A DNA stretch of 64,000 bases from Paraneptunicella aestuarii (GTDB taxonomy: Bacteria > Pseudomonadota > Gammaproteobacteria > Enterobacterales > Alteromonadaceae), in contig NZ_CP074570.1 of the NCBI RefSeq assembly GCF_019900845.1, forward strand, positions 3,410,001-3,474,000, written 5' to 3'. Under the pieces are notes generated by a model, which ran no database searches, was not told the origin of the DNA, and saw only the letters and a program-made list of their open reading frames with translations. A program made the translations under genes and the position numbers. Below are positions 26,765-37,605 of this stretch, in pieces; the first letter of the stretch is position 1; every line of letters starts with the position of its first letter.

Positions 26765-27895
26765 TCAACCAACCAACGCTAACAAGACGCCCGCAGCCAC
26801 AGCAGAACCCAGAACACCTGCCACATTGGGGCCCATAGCATGCATCAACAGAAAGTTATGAGGGTTGGCCTGTAAACCGACTTTGTTTACCACACGAGCC
26901 GCCATAGGCACGGCAGAAACCCCAGCCGCGCCAACAAGAGGGTTAATGCCGCCACCCGACAAACGATTCATCAACTTGGCCATTAATACTCCTGCTGCCG
27001 TACCAATGGAAAAGGCAATGGCACCCAAAGCCAGTATTCCCAGGGTTTCCAAGGTAAGGAACTTATCGGCTGACAACTTGGAACCGACACCTAATCCCAA
27101 AAAGATGGTCACAATATTAATCAACTCATTCTGGGCTGTGCTGCTAAGCCGATCCACAACGCCACTTTCCCGCATCAAATTACCCAGGCAGAACATGCCA
27201 ACCAAGGGTGTTGCGGTAGGCAAAAACAGAATGGTTAACCCCAATACCGCTAGAGGAAAAATGATTTTTTCGCGCTTACTGACATGACGCAACTGCTGCA
27301 TTTCAATCTTACGTTCTTCCTCTGTGGTTAAGGCTTTCATGATAGGCGGCTGGATAATTGGCACCAGAGCCATGTAAGAGTACGCTGCAACGGCGATTGC
27401 GCCAAGCAAGTCTGGTGCAAGCCGAGAGGCCAGAAAGATGGCGGTTGGCCCATCAGCGCCGCCAATAATGGCAATGGCTGCGGCATCTTTCAAGGTGAAT
27501 TCAAAACCAGGCACAAAGTTCAGCAATATAGCGCCAAATAAAGTAGCAAAAATACCGAATTGAGCAGCTGCTCCCAAGAGCAACATTCGAGGGTTAGCGA
27601 TTAAAGCCCCAAAGTCGGTTAAAGCGCCTACGCCCATGAAAATGAGTAGAGGAAACACGCCGGTATCAATACCGACCTTATAGACGTAGTAAAGTAATCC
27701 ACCCGCTTCTGAAAAGCCCGCCAAGGGAATATTGGTGAGTATTGCGCCAAACCCAATAGGTAATAACAATAAAGGCTCAAACTGTTTAACAATGGCCAGA
27801 TAAAGCAGTAATAAGCCAACAGTAATCATCACTATTTGACCCAAAGCAAAATTCGCCAGAGCCGTGGATTCCCATAACACCAGTAACTTGTCCAT
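26765..27895 (-). CDS. oadB: Sodium-pumping oxaloacetate decarboxylase, beta subunit
   Basis: The protein has 376 residues from the ATG at 27895; a GTG two codons earlier is less likely. It is a polytopic membrane protein with the OadB/GcdB hallmarks: [15 protein letters not shown] (conserved Asp for Na+ and decarboxylation) and [17 protein letters not shown]. The C-terminal half contains [10 protein letters not shown] and [18 protein letters not shown]. It decarboxylates carboxybiotin delivered by the alpha subunit and exports Na+ across the inner membrane. It directly follows oadA in a gamma-alpha-beta operon. Confidence 0.95.
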   Translation of the reverse strand: MDKLLVLWESTALANFALGQIVMITVGLLLLYLAIVKQFEPLLLLPIGFGAILTNIPLAGFSEAGGLLYYVYKVGIDTGVFPLLIFMGVGALTDFGALIANPRMLLLGAAAQFGIFATLFGAILLNFVPGFEFTLKDAAAIAIIGGADGPTAIFLASRLAPDLLGAIAVAAYSYMALVPIIQPPIMKALTTEEERKIEMQQLRHVSKREKIIFPLAVLGLTILFLPTATPLVGMFCLGNLMRESGVVDRLSSTAQNELINIVTIFLGLGVGSKLSADKFLTLETLGILALGAIAFSIGTAAGVLMAKLMNRLSGGGINPLVGAAGVSAVPMAARVVNKVGLQANPHNFLLMHAMGPNVAGVLGSAVAAGVLLALVG

Positions 27896-27901
27896 AAGCA
27901 C

Positions 27902-29719
27902 TTACCCTAAAGTCAACAAATCTTGACCCGTTTGAACGCTCTCCCCTTCCTTAACCAAAACCTGAGAGATGGTTCCTGTACTGGCGATTCGTACTTCTGT
28001 TTCCATTTTCATGGCTTCCATCACGATGACGACATCGCCTTGACTGACTTGCTCACCCGGTTGAACCAATACTTTCACAATATTACCCGACAGCGGTGCT
28101 TTTAGGCACTCTCCAGCAGAAACCGATGTTGACTGCGGCATCGACTCAGCTCTCGATTCAACGTCACTGACAGGCTTAATGCTTTGCAACGAGCCTTCTT
28201 CAGCGACTTCAACATGATAAACCTTACCATCCACACGCACCGCATAAGATGCTGGCTGTGACGCTTGAGCAGATGATTGATTGGCTGATTGAGCTGAGCC
28301 CGCAGACTGAGCTTGAGCTTTCTCAGCTTCATTGCCCGGTGCAGGTTCAAAGGCATCAGGATTATCGCGATTTTGCAGAAACTTAAGGCCGATTTGCGGG
28401 AACAGTGCATAAGTGAGCACATCGTCCACCAGGTTATCAGCTACCCGAATACTATGTTCTTTAATGTGGCTTTCTAACTCTGCGGTTAATTTATCCATTT
28501 CAGGTGTTAGTTTATCAGCCGGACGACAGGTAATCGCTTCTCCGCCTTCAAGCACCCGAGACTGCAATTCCGCGTTAACGGGTGCGGCCGTTGCACCATA
28601 TTCACCTTTCAAAACGCCAGCGGTTTCTTTGGTAATGCTTTTATATCGTTCGCCAGTTAATACGTTCAGTACCGCTTGAGTACCAACAATCTGCGATGTT
28701 GGCGTCACCAGCGGAATAAAGCCCAAATCTTCACGCACCTTGGGAATTTCACGTAACACCTCATCTAAACGATCTTGTGCGCCTTGCTCACGTAGCTGAT
28801 TTTCCATATTGGTTAGCATACCACCAGGAACCTGGGCAATAAGAATTCGAGAATCAACGCCTTTAAGGCTACCTTCAAATTTCGCGTATTTTTTACGAAC
28901 TTCACGAAAATAGGCGGCTATTTCCTCCAACAAGCCCAGATCCAGCCCGGTATCTCTTTCTGTGCCTTCAACAATAGACACCATGGTTTCTGTGGCGCTA
29001 TGCCCGTAAGTCATACTCATTGACGAAATAGCGGTATCCAACATATCAATGCCGGCATCAATGGCTTTTTGGTAAGTTGCCGTGCTTAAACCTGTTGTAG
29101 CGTGGCATTGCATTGCGATAGGCACGTTAACAGTTTCTTTTAATCGGGTAATGAGTTCTTCACATTCATAAGGCTTCAACAGCCCGGCCATATCTTTGAT
29201 ACAAATGGAATGAACACCCATATCCTGTAACTGCTGTGCCAGCCCTAACCAGGTTTCCATGGTATGCACAGGGCTAACGGTATAGGAAATCGTACCTTGC
29301 GCATGAGCCCCCACACGAATGGCGGTTTTAATCGCCGCTTCCAGATTACGCATATCATTCATGGCATCAAAAATGCGAAATACATCCACGCCATTCTCAT
29401 GAGCTCGCTCGACAAAGCGCTCTACGACGTCATCAGCATAATGGCGATAACCTAATAAATTCTGCCCTCGCAGCAACATCTGCTGTTTGGTGTTCGGCAT
29501 CGCCTTTTTTAAGGCTCGAATACGCTCCCATGGATCTTCACCTAAATAACGAATGCAACTATCAAAGGTTGCACCGCCCCAGGATTCCATCGACCAATAC
29601 CCGACTTTATCCAGCTTCTCTGCAATAGGAAGCATATCTTCCAAACGCATACGTGTAGCCAATAGAGACTGATGGGCATCTCGAAGTACCAGCTCGGTTA
29701 TCGCAAGAGGTTTGGACAT
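27902..29719 (-). CDS. oadA: Oxaloacetate decarboxylase, alpha subunit (biotin carrier)
   Basis: The protein has 605 residues. The N-terminal carboxyltransferase TIM barrel (about 5-275) starts with [17 protein letters not shown] and contains [11 protein letters not shown] (carboxylated Lys region) and AMQCHATTG (metal His). The conserved PYC/OAD helical domain follows. An Ala/Ser/Gln-rich linker (about 462-495) leads to a C-terminal biotinyl domain with EAMKMET (biotinyl Lys). It transfers CO2 from oxaloacetate to biotin and feeds the beta-subunit pump. A good AAGGAG site precedes the start, 27 nt after oadG. Related pyruvate- or methylmalonyl-CoA-specific enzymes exist, but the gamma-alpha-beta order favours oxaloacetate. 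Confidence 0.95.
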   Translation of the reverse strand: MSKPLAITELVLRDAHQSLLATRMRLEDMLPIAEKLDKVGYWSMESWGGATFDSCIRYLGEDPWERIRALKKAMPNTKQQMLLRGQNLLGYRHYADDVVERFVERAHENGVDVFRIFDAMNDMRNLEAAIKTAIRVGAHAQGTISYTVSPVHTMETWLGLAQQLQDMGVHSICIKDMAGLLKPYECEELITRLKETVNVPIAMQCHATTGLSTATYQKAIDAGIDMLDTAISSMSMTYGHSATETMVSIVEGTERDTGLDLGLLEEIAAYFREVRKKYAKFEGSLKGVDSRILIAQVPGGMLTNMENQLREQGAQDRLDEVLREIPKVREDLGFIPLVTPTSQIVGTQAVLNVLTGERYKSITKETAGVLKGEYGATAAPVNAELQSRVLEGGEAITCRPADKLTPEMDKLTAELESHIKEHSIRVADNLVDDVLTYALFPQIGLKFLQNRDNPDAFEPAPGNEAEKAQAQSAGSAQSANQSSAQASQPASYAVRVDGKVYHVEVAEEGSLQSIKPVSDVESRAESMPQSTSVSAGECLKAPLSGNIVKVLVQPGEQVSQGDVVIVMEAMKMETEVRIASTGTISQVLVKEGESVQTGQDLLTLG

Positions 29720-29746
29720 AGTAAGGCTCCTTATGATGTGGGTGCG

Positions 29747-30007
29747 TTATTGTTTTTGTCGATGTTGATGAATAGCTGCAGAGATTGCAGCAACAACGGC
29801 GGGAGAAACACCAGCATTACCAGAACTAATACCTGATGATCGGGATTTGACCTTTTGTGATACTTCTTCACCAGGAAAACGGGCACAAAATTGCTGGATC
29901 AGTTTTATTGCAACAATCAGTATGGCAAGAAATGAATAGACAACCGCCATACCAATAAAAAGGAGAAGTAAAGAGTCCTGGAGGAGAACAAAAATATCGT
30001 CGTGCAT
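29747..30007 (-). CDS. oadG: Oxaloacetate decarboxylase, gamma subunit
   Basis: The protein has 86 residues from ATG 30007; a start 87 nt further upstream would add an AT-rich, non-homologous extension. One N-terminal membrane helix (SLLLLFIGMAVVYSFLAILIV, about 10-32) is followed by a polar segment. The C-terminus, VSPAVVAAISAAIHQHRQKQ, carries His residues typical of OadG, where they bind zinc. The subunit anchors and assembles the alpha and beta subunits. It is the first gene of the operon. Confidence 0.88.
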   Translation of the reverse strand: MHDDIFVLLQDSLLLLFIGMAVVYSFLAILIVAIKLIQQFCARFPGEEVSQKVKSRSSGISSGNAGVSPAVVAAISAAIHQHRQKQ

Positions 30008-30080
30008 ACTGTAGGTATTTATAACTGTATGTTGTACATGATAATTAGCACGCAGACGGTAAAAAAACAATGAATAGATA

Positions 30081-30106
30081 AAAAAGGGGCTCACAATGAG
30101 CCCCTT
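30081..30106 (-). terminator. Rho-independent terminator of the metzincin gene
   Basis: AAGGGGCTCA and TGAGCCCCTT form a perfect 10-bp stem with a 3-nt loop (30084-30106), with a T-run on the minus strand. It lies just past the stop codon at 30162. Confidence 0.85.
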
Positions 30107-30161
30107 GAAATATTATTGTTCGATGAATCTAGATATTAGCTACATGAAAGCTAATTTAACA

Positions 30162-33100
30162 TTAATTCAAAACACGTACCTGTTGTGATTCTGTCAAGAC
30201 AACATCAAGATCTTGGGTAGATCTGATACTCGTACCATTTAGATGATACACTCGAACATTGTTGCCATTTCTCAATACAACATCCGCTTTACCATCAAGA
30301 TTAAAATCATCGGCAACATTAAATTGCCATTCAGCATCTTCCGGTAATGCTACGTCATCAGTAGAAATTGGCGCTCTTCCATTCATAAAGATAATTTTCC
30401 ATTTTCTTGTGTCCTTGTTACGTATAAGCACGTCACTGGAACCGTCACCATTGAAATCTGCAACTCCCTGAATTTCGTCTTTCAAATCCGTTGTTAACGT
30501 TGAAAGGTAACCTCTATTAATAATATTGGTATTTTCATACAGGTAGATATACCAACCACCAGATACACGATTTCGAATTAAGATGTCGGGACTACCGTTA
30601 GCATCAAAGTCTGCTGCATCAACAATCTCCCAGGTTAGAACCTGAGACATTGGGGGATTTAAAATGGATGCCACTTGTCTGGTGTTGATTAATGACATTG
30701 TCCATTGACCCGTTTGCTCATTACGTAAAAGCACATCGGCCATGCCATCCTGATTAAAATCAGCAACAGCCTGCACCCCAACTAATTTGGCATTCTCTAT
30801 ATTGCTGTAGCCTCGACTAATCATGGTAGAGCCATTGAAGAAATAGATATACCACTGCCCAGAGGTAGAATTACGGATGATAACATCGTCGTATCCGTCA
30901 CCATTGAAGTCACCAGTACCATTATATTGCCAGGAAGCAACTGCAGACATCCCTTCAATATTGTCAGTTTGAGTGACCTGACCGTTGTTAGTCAGATGAA
31001 AACTCCATTTCAAGGTATTTTCATTACGATAGATAATATCTGCATACCCATCCCCATTAAAATCTGTGCGAATAAACGTCGCAGCATCTTTATGAACAGA
31101 GGGATCCGTACCAGCGATAACTTCGTCACCATCACTGATGCCATCATAATCACTGTCTAACATTGAAGGATTTGTGCCTAACTGAAACTCTCGTAAATTT
31201 GTTAGCCCATCATTGTCTAAATCCAATTGAGCATCAGCATCAGACAAAGGATTCAAACCATACAGGGTTTCAAATTCATCGCTCATCCCATCATTATCAT
31301 CGTCGGTATCGGAATTATTACCTAAACCATCACCATCAAAATCCGAAGATTCACTAGGGTCTAATGGAAATAAATCATTCTCGTTTAACACTCCATCAGC
31401 ATCGATATCATTAGCATTGCTAGCATCAAACGGCGCACCATCGGTAATATCATCGATCCCGTCATTATCATCATCCGTGTCATTTAGATTGTTAATCCCA
31501 TCATTATCAAAATCCTCAGAATCATTGCTAAGGGACTGACATGAACCAATACGTTTAAAATCATTGATAGCCCATGCGTTTTGAACAACATTCACTTGTT
31601 GGCATGACAGGTTATCTACTGATAGCCATAAGATTCTCAATAAATCCTTAACACCTGATAACGGTGACAGATCGGATACATTCGTGTAATAGAGATCTAT
31701 TGCCTCAAGACGGGTAAGCCTTCTCAACGCGGAAATATCCGATACATCAGCACTTCGAAGATCTAATACATCGACATAGGAAAAACGTTCTATCCCTTGA
31801 ATGGAAGTTACATTACGGCAATTTAAAAAGTCGACTTCTGAAGTTAGTCGCTCAGAAGAAATAGAATTTCGTACACATTGTTCGAAACTGCTATCAACCT
31901 GATTCAAAGCCTCTTCAATAGAAAAATAAGGATTATTTTCATCATAGATGGATGAAACTTGAGTAGCGACCTGGTTAATCGCATATACAGCATCTGCACC
32001 ATCGCTACTCTGCTTATCAACTCCACATGCGAAACTATTGAGGCAGGTTAAATCTGGAGAGGAAAATAATGGAACAGGAGAAGCCGAACCAAATGCCGAT
32101 GGATAAGCCATCACAGTTGAGAACTGATCATCAACGCCATACCCGCGTCCAAAATCAAAAACGGTTCCAACACTACCTTGAACCAGTGAATGCCCCAAGC
32201 CCATATTATGGCCCAACTCATGTCCTAAAGTGTCGTATCCACACGAACCCAGCGGTCTGAAAAAATCATGGTATGTATCAATAACAACGCTCACTGACTT
32301 TTTGAATTGAAAAGACTTTGAGGAGTTTCCATTCAAAAAGCCTAACCCACAAAGATCATCTCTATTTCCATATTTCATTACAACAATGAAATCAGCCTTC
32401 TCTTCTATTCGTTTATCCCAAATAGAATTTAACATTTGATCAGTAAATGGATAGAGTGCAAAACCAGTAGAATCACTTAACGAATCTAATATAGTTTGCT
32501 CACTTGCAAACTCGATATCAGCCTGAATAAACCCGGCATTAACAATATTCAGATTTATACCACTAGAAGAATAAATGCTGTTATTTGCAACCACCCATTC
32601 GGTTAATGTTGCATTTACATCGGGATAATTCTGAACAAATTCATCAGTCACAACAAACAGCACCTTAAAGTCTTTTCTGGAAGTAGACGATGAAGTTACT
32701 GTGCTGCTAACAGACTGCGATGAGGAAGACTTATATTGTTCTCCAACATCAACGACTGAAGAACTGTGGTCCGTAGTCTCTACAAAATCGTCTTTACCAC
32801 CAGTTCTATTTATTTCCTTGAATATACGTCCGTTTTTAACTCGGAAGGTACCTGATTTAGTAGGGATCCATGCAGAGAAATAATCAGGGTGTTGGAACAA
32901 CAGTATGGATGGTAAACGAATATCGGCAGTATTTTTTGCATGAACGATACGAATCCCTTCAACTTGCTCGATATGTGTGACCTTTGCATTGAGGACGCTA
33001 TTTTTCAGAGGAATGTTAATACTTTCCCCTTCACTCAATGATGCTAATTTTACTTCATTAATAACGATGGAAACTGAATCACCACGCTGGTTTTGACCTA

Positions 33101-33209
33101 ATGTCCAAACATCAACAGGCTTATCCAAAGCAAACACTCGTCCAGACAGGGCGATAAAAATCAACCCTAAACACCTTATCCCATTCAACTTCACAACTTG
33201 TAACTCCAT
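30162..33209 (-). CDS. Secreted multidomain metalloprotease (metzincin) with thrombospondin-type and VCBS repeats
   Basis: This 1,015-residue protein has a signal peptide (about 10-27). Its reprolysin-like catalytic domain (about 180-430) carries the complete metzincin zinc motif HELGHNMGLGH at residues 330-340. A leucine-rich-repeat-like segment (about 460-545) has LRRLTRLEAIDLYYTNVSDL. An Asp-rich thrombospondin-type-3/dockerin-like calcium region (about 560-705) contains repeats such as DTDDDNDGIDD and DSDYDGISDGDE. About six FG-GAP/VCBS repeats (about 712-1010) follow the pattern DFNGDGYADI...R. It is probably secreted and calcium-dependent, with a large adhesive or scaffold C-terminus. 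It is monocistronic with its own terminator. Confidence 0.92.
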   Translation of the reverse strand: MELQVVKLNGIRCLGLIFIALSGRVFALDKPVDVWTLGQNQRGDSVSIVINEVKLASLSEGESINIPLKNSVLNAKVTHIEQVEGIRIVHAKNTADIRLPSILLFQHPDYFSAWIPTKSGTFRVKNGRIFKEINRTGGKDDFVETTDHSSSVVDVGEQYKSSSSQSVSSTVTSSSTSRKDFKVLFVVTDEFVQNYPDVNATLTEWVVANNSIYSSSGINLNIVNAGFIQADIEFASEQTILDSLSDSTGFALYPFTDQMLNSIWDKRIEEKADFIVVMKYGNRDDLCGLGFLNGNSSKSFQFKKSVSVVIDTYHDFFRPLGSCGYDTLGHELGHNMGLGHSLVQGSVGTVFDFGRGYGVDDQFSTVMAYPSAFGSASPVPLFSSPDLTCLNSFACGVDKQSSDGADAVYAINQVATQVSSIYDENNPYFSIEEALNQVDSSFEQCVRNSISSERLTSEVDFLNCRNVTSIQGIERFSYVDVLDLRSADVSDISALRRLTRLEAIDLYYTNVSDLSPLSGVKDLLRILWLSVDNLSCQQVNVVQNAWAINDFKRIGSCQSLSNDSEDFDNDGINNLNDTDDDNDGIDDITDGAPFDASNANDIDADGVLNENDLFPLDPSESSDFDGDGLGNNSDTDDDNDGMSDEFETLYGLNPLSDADAQLDLDNDGLTNLREFQLGTNPSMLDSDYDGISDGDEVIAGTDPSVHKDAATFIRTDFNGDGYADIIYRNENTLKWSFHLTNNGQVTQTDNIEGMSAVASWQYNGTGDFNGDGYDDVIIRNSTSGQWYIYFFNGSTMISRGYSNIENAKLVGVQAVADFNQDGMADVLLRNEQTGQWTMSLINTRQVASILNPPMSQVLTWEIVDAADFDANGSPDILIRNRVSGGWYIYLYENTNIINRGYLSTLTTDLKDEIQGVADFNGDGSSDVLIRNKDTRKWKIIFMNGRAPISTDDVALPEDAEWQFNVADDFNLDGKADVVLRNGNNVRVYHLNGTSIRSTQDLDVVLTESQQVRVLN

Positions 33210-34233
33210 AATCTTGCTATATACACATAATGGTCATTATGACCGAAACTACAGCGCAGATTATAAGTTATTTTTTAATCAACTCCCAAAGCCTTTTTAT
33301 ACAAAGTTCTTTTTAAAAAAACCTAAACACCGGTATTAAGAGGTTGTATTAAGCCTGTTATTTCACGTTCTAATTAACATTTTTTGCTTACATCAAATCC
33401 CATCCATCAACTTTTTTCTTTCATTTTAAATTGATAGATCAAGCATTCATCTCCTTAAAACCATCAAAACTTACAGTCATTTAACCAGGTCATCAGGCAT
33501 GCATTTATCCTTAAGTTAAGCAAAGCCATTTCAAGCTATCTTCATCGTTATTTAACAATCACCTAATATGAATAAAAAACCTACTTTAGATAAATAAAAA
33601 TGCATAAGAAATTCAAAATTTACTCCAATTACAGTGATTTTGAGAGTTCAATCATCAATTTCCAATATGCAAAGCGATATACGTAATATCTACAACCACA
33701 AAACGAAAAATTTATAATTTTTTAATAAAATACAAATAGTTATAAAAAACCCATACGATACAACAATAAATAAACTATAATCACACAAGTAATACTTTCG
33801 GTAGGTAGTATTGGTGTTTGGTTTTCGGGAACTTATATCAAGCATTTCTAAACAAATGAAAAAATATACCCAAGAATTACTAGACATACTCTTAAGTAAA
33901 TGCGATGTTAATAGCGAACTCGATATATGGACATACACTAAACATCCATAAACGCCTATAAAGTTGTAATATCGGTCACAAACAAGACCTAAGATGTAAC
34001 AGATTGTTAACAATTGTGGTTTTTTAATGACATAGATATAGATTGTTATTTTTACCCAACAAGCTGATTTAGCAGGCTTTTCCGGTAAACAAAGATACCT
34101 CACAGAACCTTCATGCATAAATACTGGATAAAAAATTCCAGATTCCCCCTTGTATATTTTTTATTATCGGCTACTATTTTTACCTAATGGGAGAAGGCTT
34201 CGAGTTCAATTTTATTAACAGGAGGCGATTAGG
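33210..34233. other. AT-rich gene desert of about 1 kb
   Basis: It is strongly AT-rich with many short T and A runs. A 142-codon reverse frame (33690-34118) has a Tyr/Phe-rich low-complexity composition and no ribosome-binding site, so I do not call it. The ribosome-binding site of the following XRE gene (GGAGG near 34221) is in the last bases. The base composition, unlike that of neighbouring genes, suggests acquired or decayed sequence. Confidence 0.5.
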
Positions 34234-34491
34234 ATGGAAACTATTCATACATTTAGCGGGAAATTATTGCGCGGTATCCGCAAAGAGGCTGGTTTTACAC
34301 AAGCTGAGTTGGCTCAACGAGTTAACATCAGTCGCGAGACCGTGGTTGCAATTGAGAATGAACATCCTCGTACAATTCAATCATTGGAGTTGGATATTGT
34401 AAGAAGATGGTGGCGTGCCTGCCACATTAAAGTTTCAAGCCAAACAAAACATACGTTTGTTGACTACATCATGCAGTTTTTGAAGCTGTAG
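34234..34491 (+). CDS. XRE-family helix-turn-helix regulator
   Basis: The protein has 85 residues with an N-terminal lambda-repressor-like HTH (about 6-60): LLRGIRKEAGFTQAELAQRVNISR, with the recognition helix near SRETVVAIENE. The C-terminal segment RRWWRACHIKVSSQTKH is short and basic and is not an obvious ligand or peptidase domain. A strong GGAGG site precedes the ATG. It has no partner gene, so it is not clearly part of a toxin-antitoxin pair. The AT-rich flanks suggest it is a relic of a mobile element or a free-standing regulator. Confidence 0.8.
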   Translation: METIHTFSGKLLRGIRKEAGFTQAELAQRVNISRETVVAIENEHPRTIQSLELDIVRRWWRACHIKVSSQTKHTFVDYIMQFLKL

Positions 34492-34916
34492 ATGCAGGTT
34501 TGAAATAAGAATTACAATTTTTCCAGATAAGAGATGCTATCCAGTGCTATGGATAATGCGAATGTAGTGTCTTGCAGGTCTGTAGCAAGTTGTCGGGTAA
34601 TGTGTTTTTTAAACCATGACTCGCAGTGAGCTCGCGTGCTCACTGCCTAGAATACTAACATGTGATATCTGAAAGCAGAGACTATAAATGATATCCATCA
34701 CAATAACAGATGTCTCATAATCACAAGCGACCAAAGCTCCCCATCATTTACGCATCACTTTGCAAACGATTTCAACAATACAGATGTACTTGTACAACCC
34801 TCTACTATTCATCATAAATACACATTAACGTTTATAGCACCACAGCCTCTCCCCACATTTATTATTATTCATCAATAAGAAAGAACTGCTCCCTTCCCTC
34901 TTTATTACAAGCAATA
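34492..34916. other. Intergenic region with a perfect inverted repeat
   Basis: No gene is seen. GCAGTGAGC (34623-34631) and GCTCACTGC (34638-34646) form a perfect 9-bp stem with loop TCGCGT and no T-run. It could be a regulator site or a weak terminator for the XRE gene. Confidence 0.45.
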
Positions 34917-34940
34917 AAAAGGAGCCCGAAAGCTCCTCTT
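34917..34940 (-). terminator. Rho-independent terminator of the TonB receptor gene
   Basis: AGGAGC (34920-34925) and GCTCCT (34932-34937) form the stem, with a T-rich tail on the minus strand, just after the stop codon at 34964. Confidence 0.8.
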
Positions 34941-34963
34941 ACACTATCAACAATAAGGGTTGC

Positions 34964-37369
34964 TTAGAACTTATATGACGTTCTCAAATACCATGATCCT
35001 CCCTCATAGTTTGCAGCACTACGACGAGGGTATTGCAAACCTACACTCAAACGGTTCGCATTAGGAGGGCCAATTTCATCAATGTATTCATCAAAAATAT
35101 TGGCTGCACCCAGGCTAATACGCCAAGCATCCGTTGGGTCATAATTTAATTCCATATCGAAATACACTACCGAATCAATTTCAGCAGATGGCTCAACATC
35201 AGCATCAATAGTACCGCGTTCATCATAGTGCTTACCGTAGAAGTTAGCACGAGCCATCAATGACCACTGCTCATTGAACTCAGTAATAGCGCTTAATACA
35301 AATCTTTCTGTAGGGAAGTTATTCTCGATATCTTCGATTGTTGCATCACTAACAGGGTTCACACCATTAATCGCTCTTTGACCTACCACTTCAATTTCGT
35401 TGTAGTTAAAAGCAAGGGATAACTCAGTGCTGAATCCACTCCAATCAAGTTGTGAAGTAAGCACCAAATCGAAACCTGCATGCTCTACATCCAACGCATT
35501 GGTGTAGAAAGAAATGGTAGTTTCTGGAGCACCCGCTTCATCACTAATTGGAACCTGAATATCACCCGTACGATAAATACGATCATCAACCGCAATCTGG
35601 TACAAATCGAAGGTTAAGCTGGTGTTTTCCCCAAACCTGGTCGTAAAACCGATACTGAAGTTAGCAGATTCCTCTTCTTTTAATCCTGTGCCACCTGCAC
35701 GCATAGCCAATTCGCTGGTAGCAGGAACCAAACCTTCTTCAACTTGCTGACCCGTAGTGCCATCGAAAGTGGTAATAGTGGTTCTTACATTGGCCTGCCC
35801 TGGCGTTGGAGCATGGAAGCCCGTAGAAACAGCCGCACGCAAGATAAAGTCGTCAGTGATGTTATAGCGAGTCGCGATCTTGCCATTTGCGGTACTACCA
35901 AAATCCGAAAAGTCTTCGTAACGCAATGCATACTGCATCAACCAGTTATCAGAAATATCGTGATCTAGTTCAGCATAAATAGCATAGTTATCACGACTGA
36001 ACTCTCCAGAATCTTCCGGGCGGAAACCGCCTAAACCATTAGAGCCTGCGCCAATGTAAGAGTTTTCTTCACCCGCATGAACAGTGTAGGTTTCATCACG
36101 CCACTCAGCACCAAATGCCAAATTCATATCCAAGCCAATAGGCATTGAAAAATCAGCATTAAAGTTAACTTCTTCCTGTTCGTAACCACCAACATCAAAA
36201 TCACGTTGCAATGGTTCCCCATCACTCCCCAATCCTAATGTTGGGTTAGTAGAATTATTTAAGAAGTAATCTAATTGATTATTACCAATAGACGCACTGA
36301 AATCATAATAAATGCCATTACTGAATTGGCCTTCAACTCCAGCAACAAAACTGAAGTCGGTTTGATCGCCATCAAGATAAGGCGTATAGCCCGTTTCTAA
36401 CAGAGCCCCATCATAACCAAAATCATTCACCAAAGAGGCTAAAGAAGAATGGCCTGGGTCACGATAGAAAAAGCGGTATCGACCTTCGGTATCACCATAG
36501 TTGCCATGCATGTACAGATTAGCATCTTCCGACAGTTTAAACCCCGCATTAACAAACAAACGTGTACCGCTGGTTTCAGGTCTTCCCCATGTTTGAACCA
36601 AAGGAGCATCACCAAATGGTGAATCAGCACCAACCCCTACGACACCAGCATCAATAAGTGCTTGAGCCGATGGATTTTGAATACCACGCGACAAGGCATC
36701 GTTATCAGTATGTTCAATACTCAGATTAAGAAAACCATCACTTCCAATAGACAAGCCTTTGTTCGCAGCAAACTTAACACTCTGTTCACCTTCATAAAAT
36801 TGACCATACTGAAGCATGACCTCTCCACCATGATCAGCATCTTTCATGCGGAAGTTCATTACACCAGCAATAGCGTCAGAACCATATTGAGCCGCCGCAC
36901 CGTCACGCAAAACTTCAACCGCTTTCAGAGCGATGTTAGGGATCATGCCAACATCAGGCCCATGAGCACCGTTACCCGCAGCAGGCGCAAAGAAATGCAC
37001 TAAAGCCGAACGGTGGCGACGTTTTCCATTAATCAAAACCAAAGTTTGATCAGGAGCCATACCACGCAATGCTGTAGGACGTACAAACGCACTACCATCC
37101 CCAGTTGCGGGACTCGCAGTATAAGAAGGCACCAATGTTTTCAGATTATCAGTAATATCTGCCGCATTACCCAGTGAATTGAATTGCTCACCAGAAAAAA
37201 CATCTACGGGAACCGGAGAATCATCAACAGAGCGAGGGTTAGGACTACGACTAACAATTGAAATGACTTCCACTTTGTCATCTTTTTCCTGGGCAACAGC
37301 CATTGGTAAGGGAGTAACCAATGATGCCGCAACAGCAAGCACTAAAGGCTTCAGCTTGTAACGTACCAT
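34964..37369 (-). CDS. TonB-dependent outer-membrane receptor
   Basis: The protein has 801 residues with a signal peptide (cleavage near AVA-QEK, residue 26). A plug domain (about 45-180) contains PTALRGMAPDQTLVLINGKRR and EVLRDGAAAQYGSDAIAG, classic plug motifs. The large beta-barrel ends in YEGGSWYLRTSYKF with C-terminal Phe. A canonical TonB box is not clearly visible; DDKVEVISIVSR near residue 30 may serve. The receptor takes up a large nutrient at the expense of TonB energy. The neighbours give no substrate hint. Confidence 0.93.
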   Translation of the reverse strand: MVRYKLKPLVLAVAASLVTPLPMAVAQEKDDKVEVISIVSRSPNPRSVDDSPVPVDVFSGEQFNSLGNAADITDNLKTLVPSYTASPATGDGSAFVRPTALRGMAPDQTLVLINGKRRHRSALVHFFAPAAGNGAHGPDVGMIPNIALKAVEVLRDGAAAQYGSDAIAGVMNFRMKDADHGGEVMLQYGQFYEGEQSVKFAANKGLSIGSDGFLNLSIEHTDNDALSRGIQNPSAQALIDAGVVGVGADSPFGDAPLVQTWGRPETSGTRLFVNAGFKLSEDANLYMHGNYGDTEGRYRFFYRDPGHSSLASLVNDFGYDGALLETGYTPYLDGDQTDFSFVAGVEGQFSNGIYYDFSASIGNNQLDYFLNNSTNPTLGLGSDGEPLQRDFDVGGYEQEEVNFNADFSMPIGLDMNLAFGAEWRDETYTVHAGEENSYIGAGSNGLGGFRPEDSGEFSRDNYAIYAELDHDISDNWLMQYALRYEDFSDFGSTANGKIATRYNITDDFILRAAVSTGFHAPTPGQANVRTTITTFDGTTGQQVEEGLVPATSELAMRAGGTGLKEEESANFSIGFTTRFGENTSLTFDLYQIAVDDRIYRTGDIQVPISDEAGAPETTISFYTNALDVEHAGFDLVLTSQLDWSGFSTELSLAFNYNEIEVVGQRAINGVNPVSDATIEDIENNFPTERFVLSAITEFNEQWSLMARANFYGKHYDERGTIDADVEPSAEIDSVVYFDMELNYDPTDAWRISLGAANIFDEYIDEIGPPNANRLSVGLQYPRRSAANYEGGSWYLRTSYKF

Positions 37370-37605
37370 GTGTTTTTCCTTTGTTGAGTTTGATATAAAT
37401 AAAAGGAATTAAAAAAGACTCTTAATAACTCCAACCACATTAAGAGCAAAAAATTGACCGCATTATGACATAATACAGTAATAAATTTTCCTTTAATTTC
37501 TGATAACTTATCTGAAAATCATCTAGTAAAACTGGATCTGGCAGTTTTCCCCTAACCCTGCTACCTTTGCCACACTCGCAATCAAGACGCCCGAATAGTA
37601 AAACC

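Noticed and set aside
33690..34118. 142-codon reverse frame in the AT-rich desert
   Set aside because: Tyr/Phe/Ile-rich low-complexity composition, no ribosome-binding site and no recognisable domain. The AT-rich DNA makes long frames by chance.
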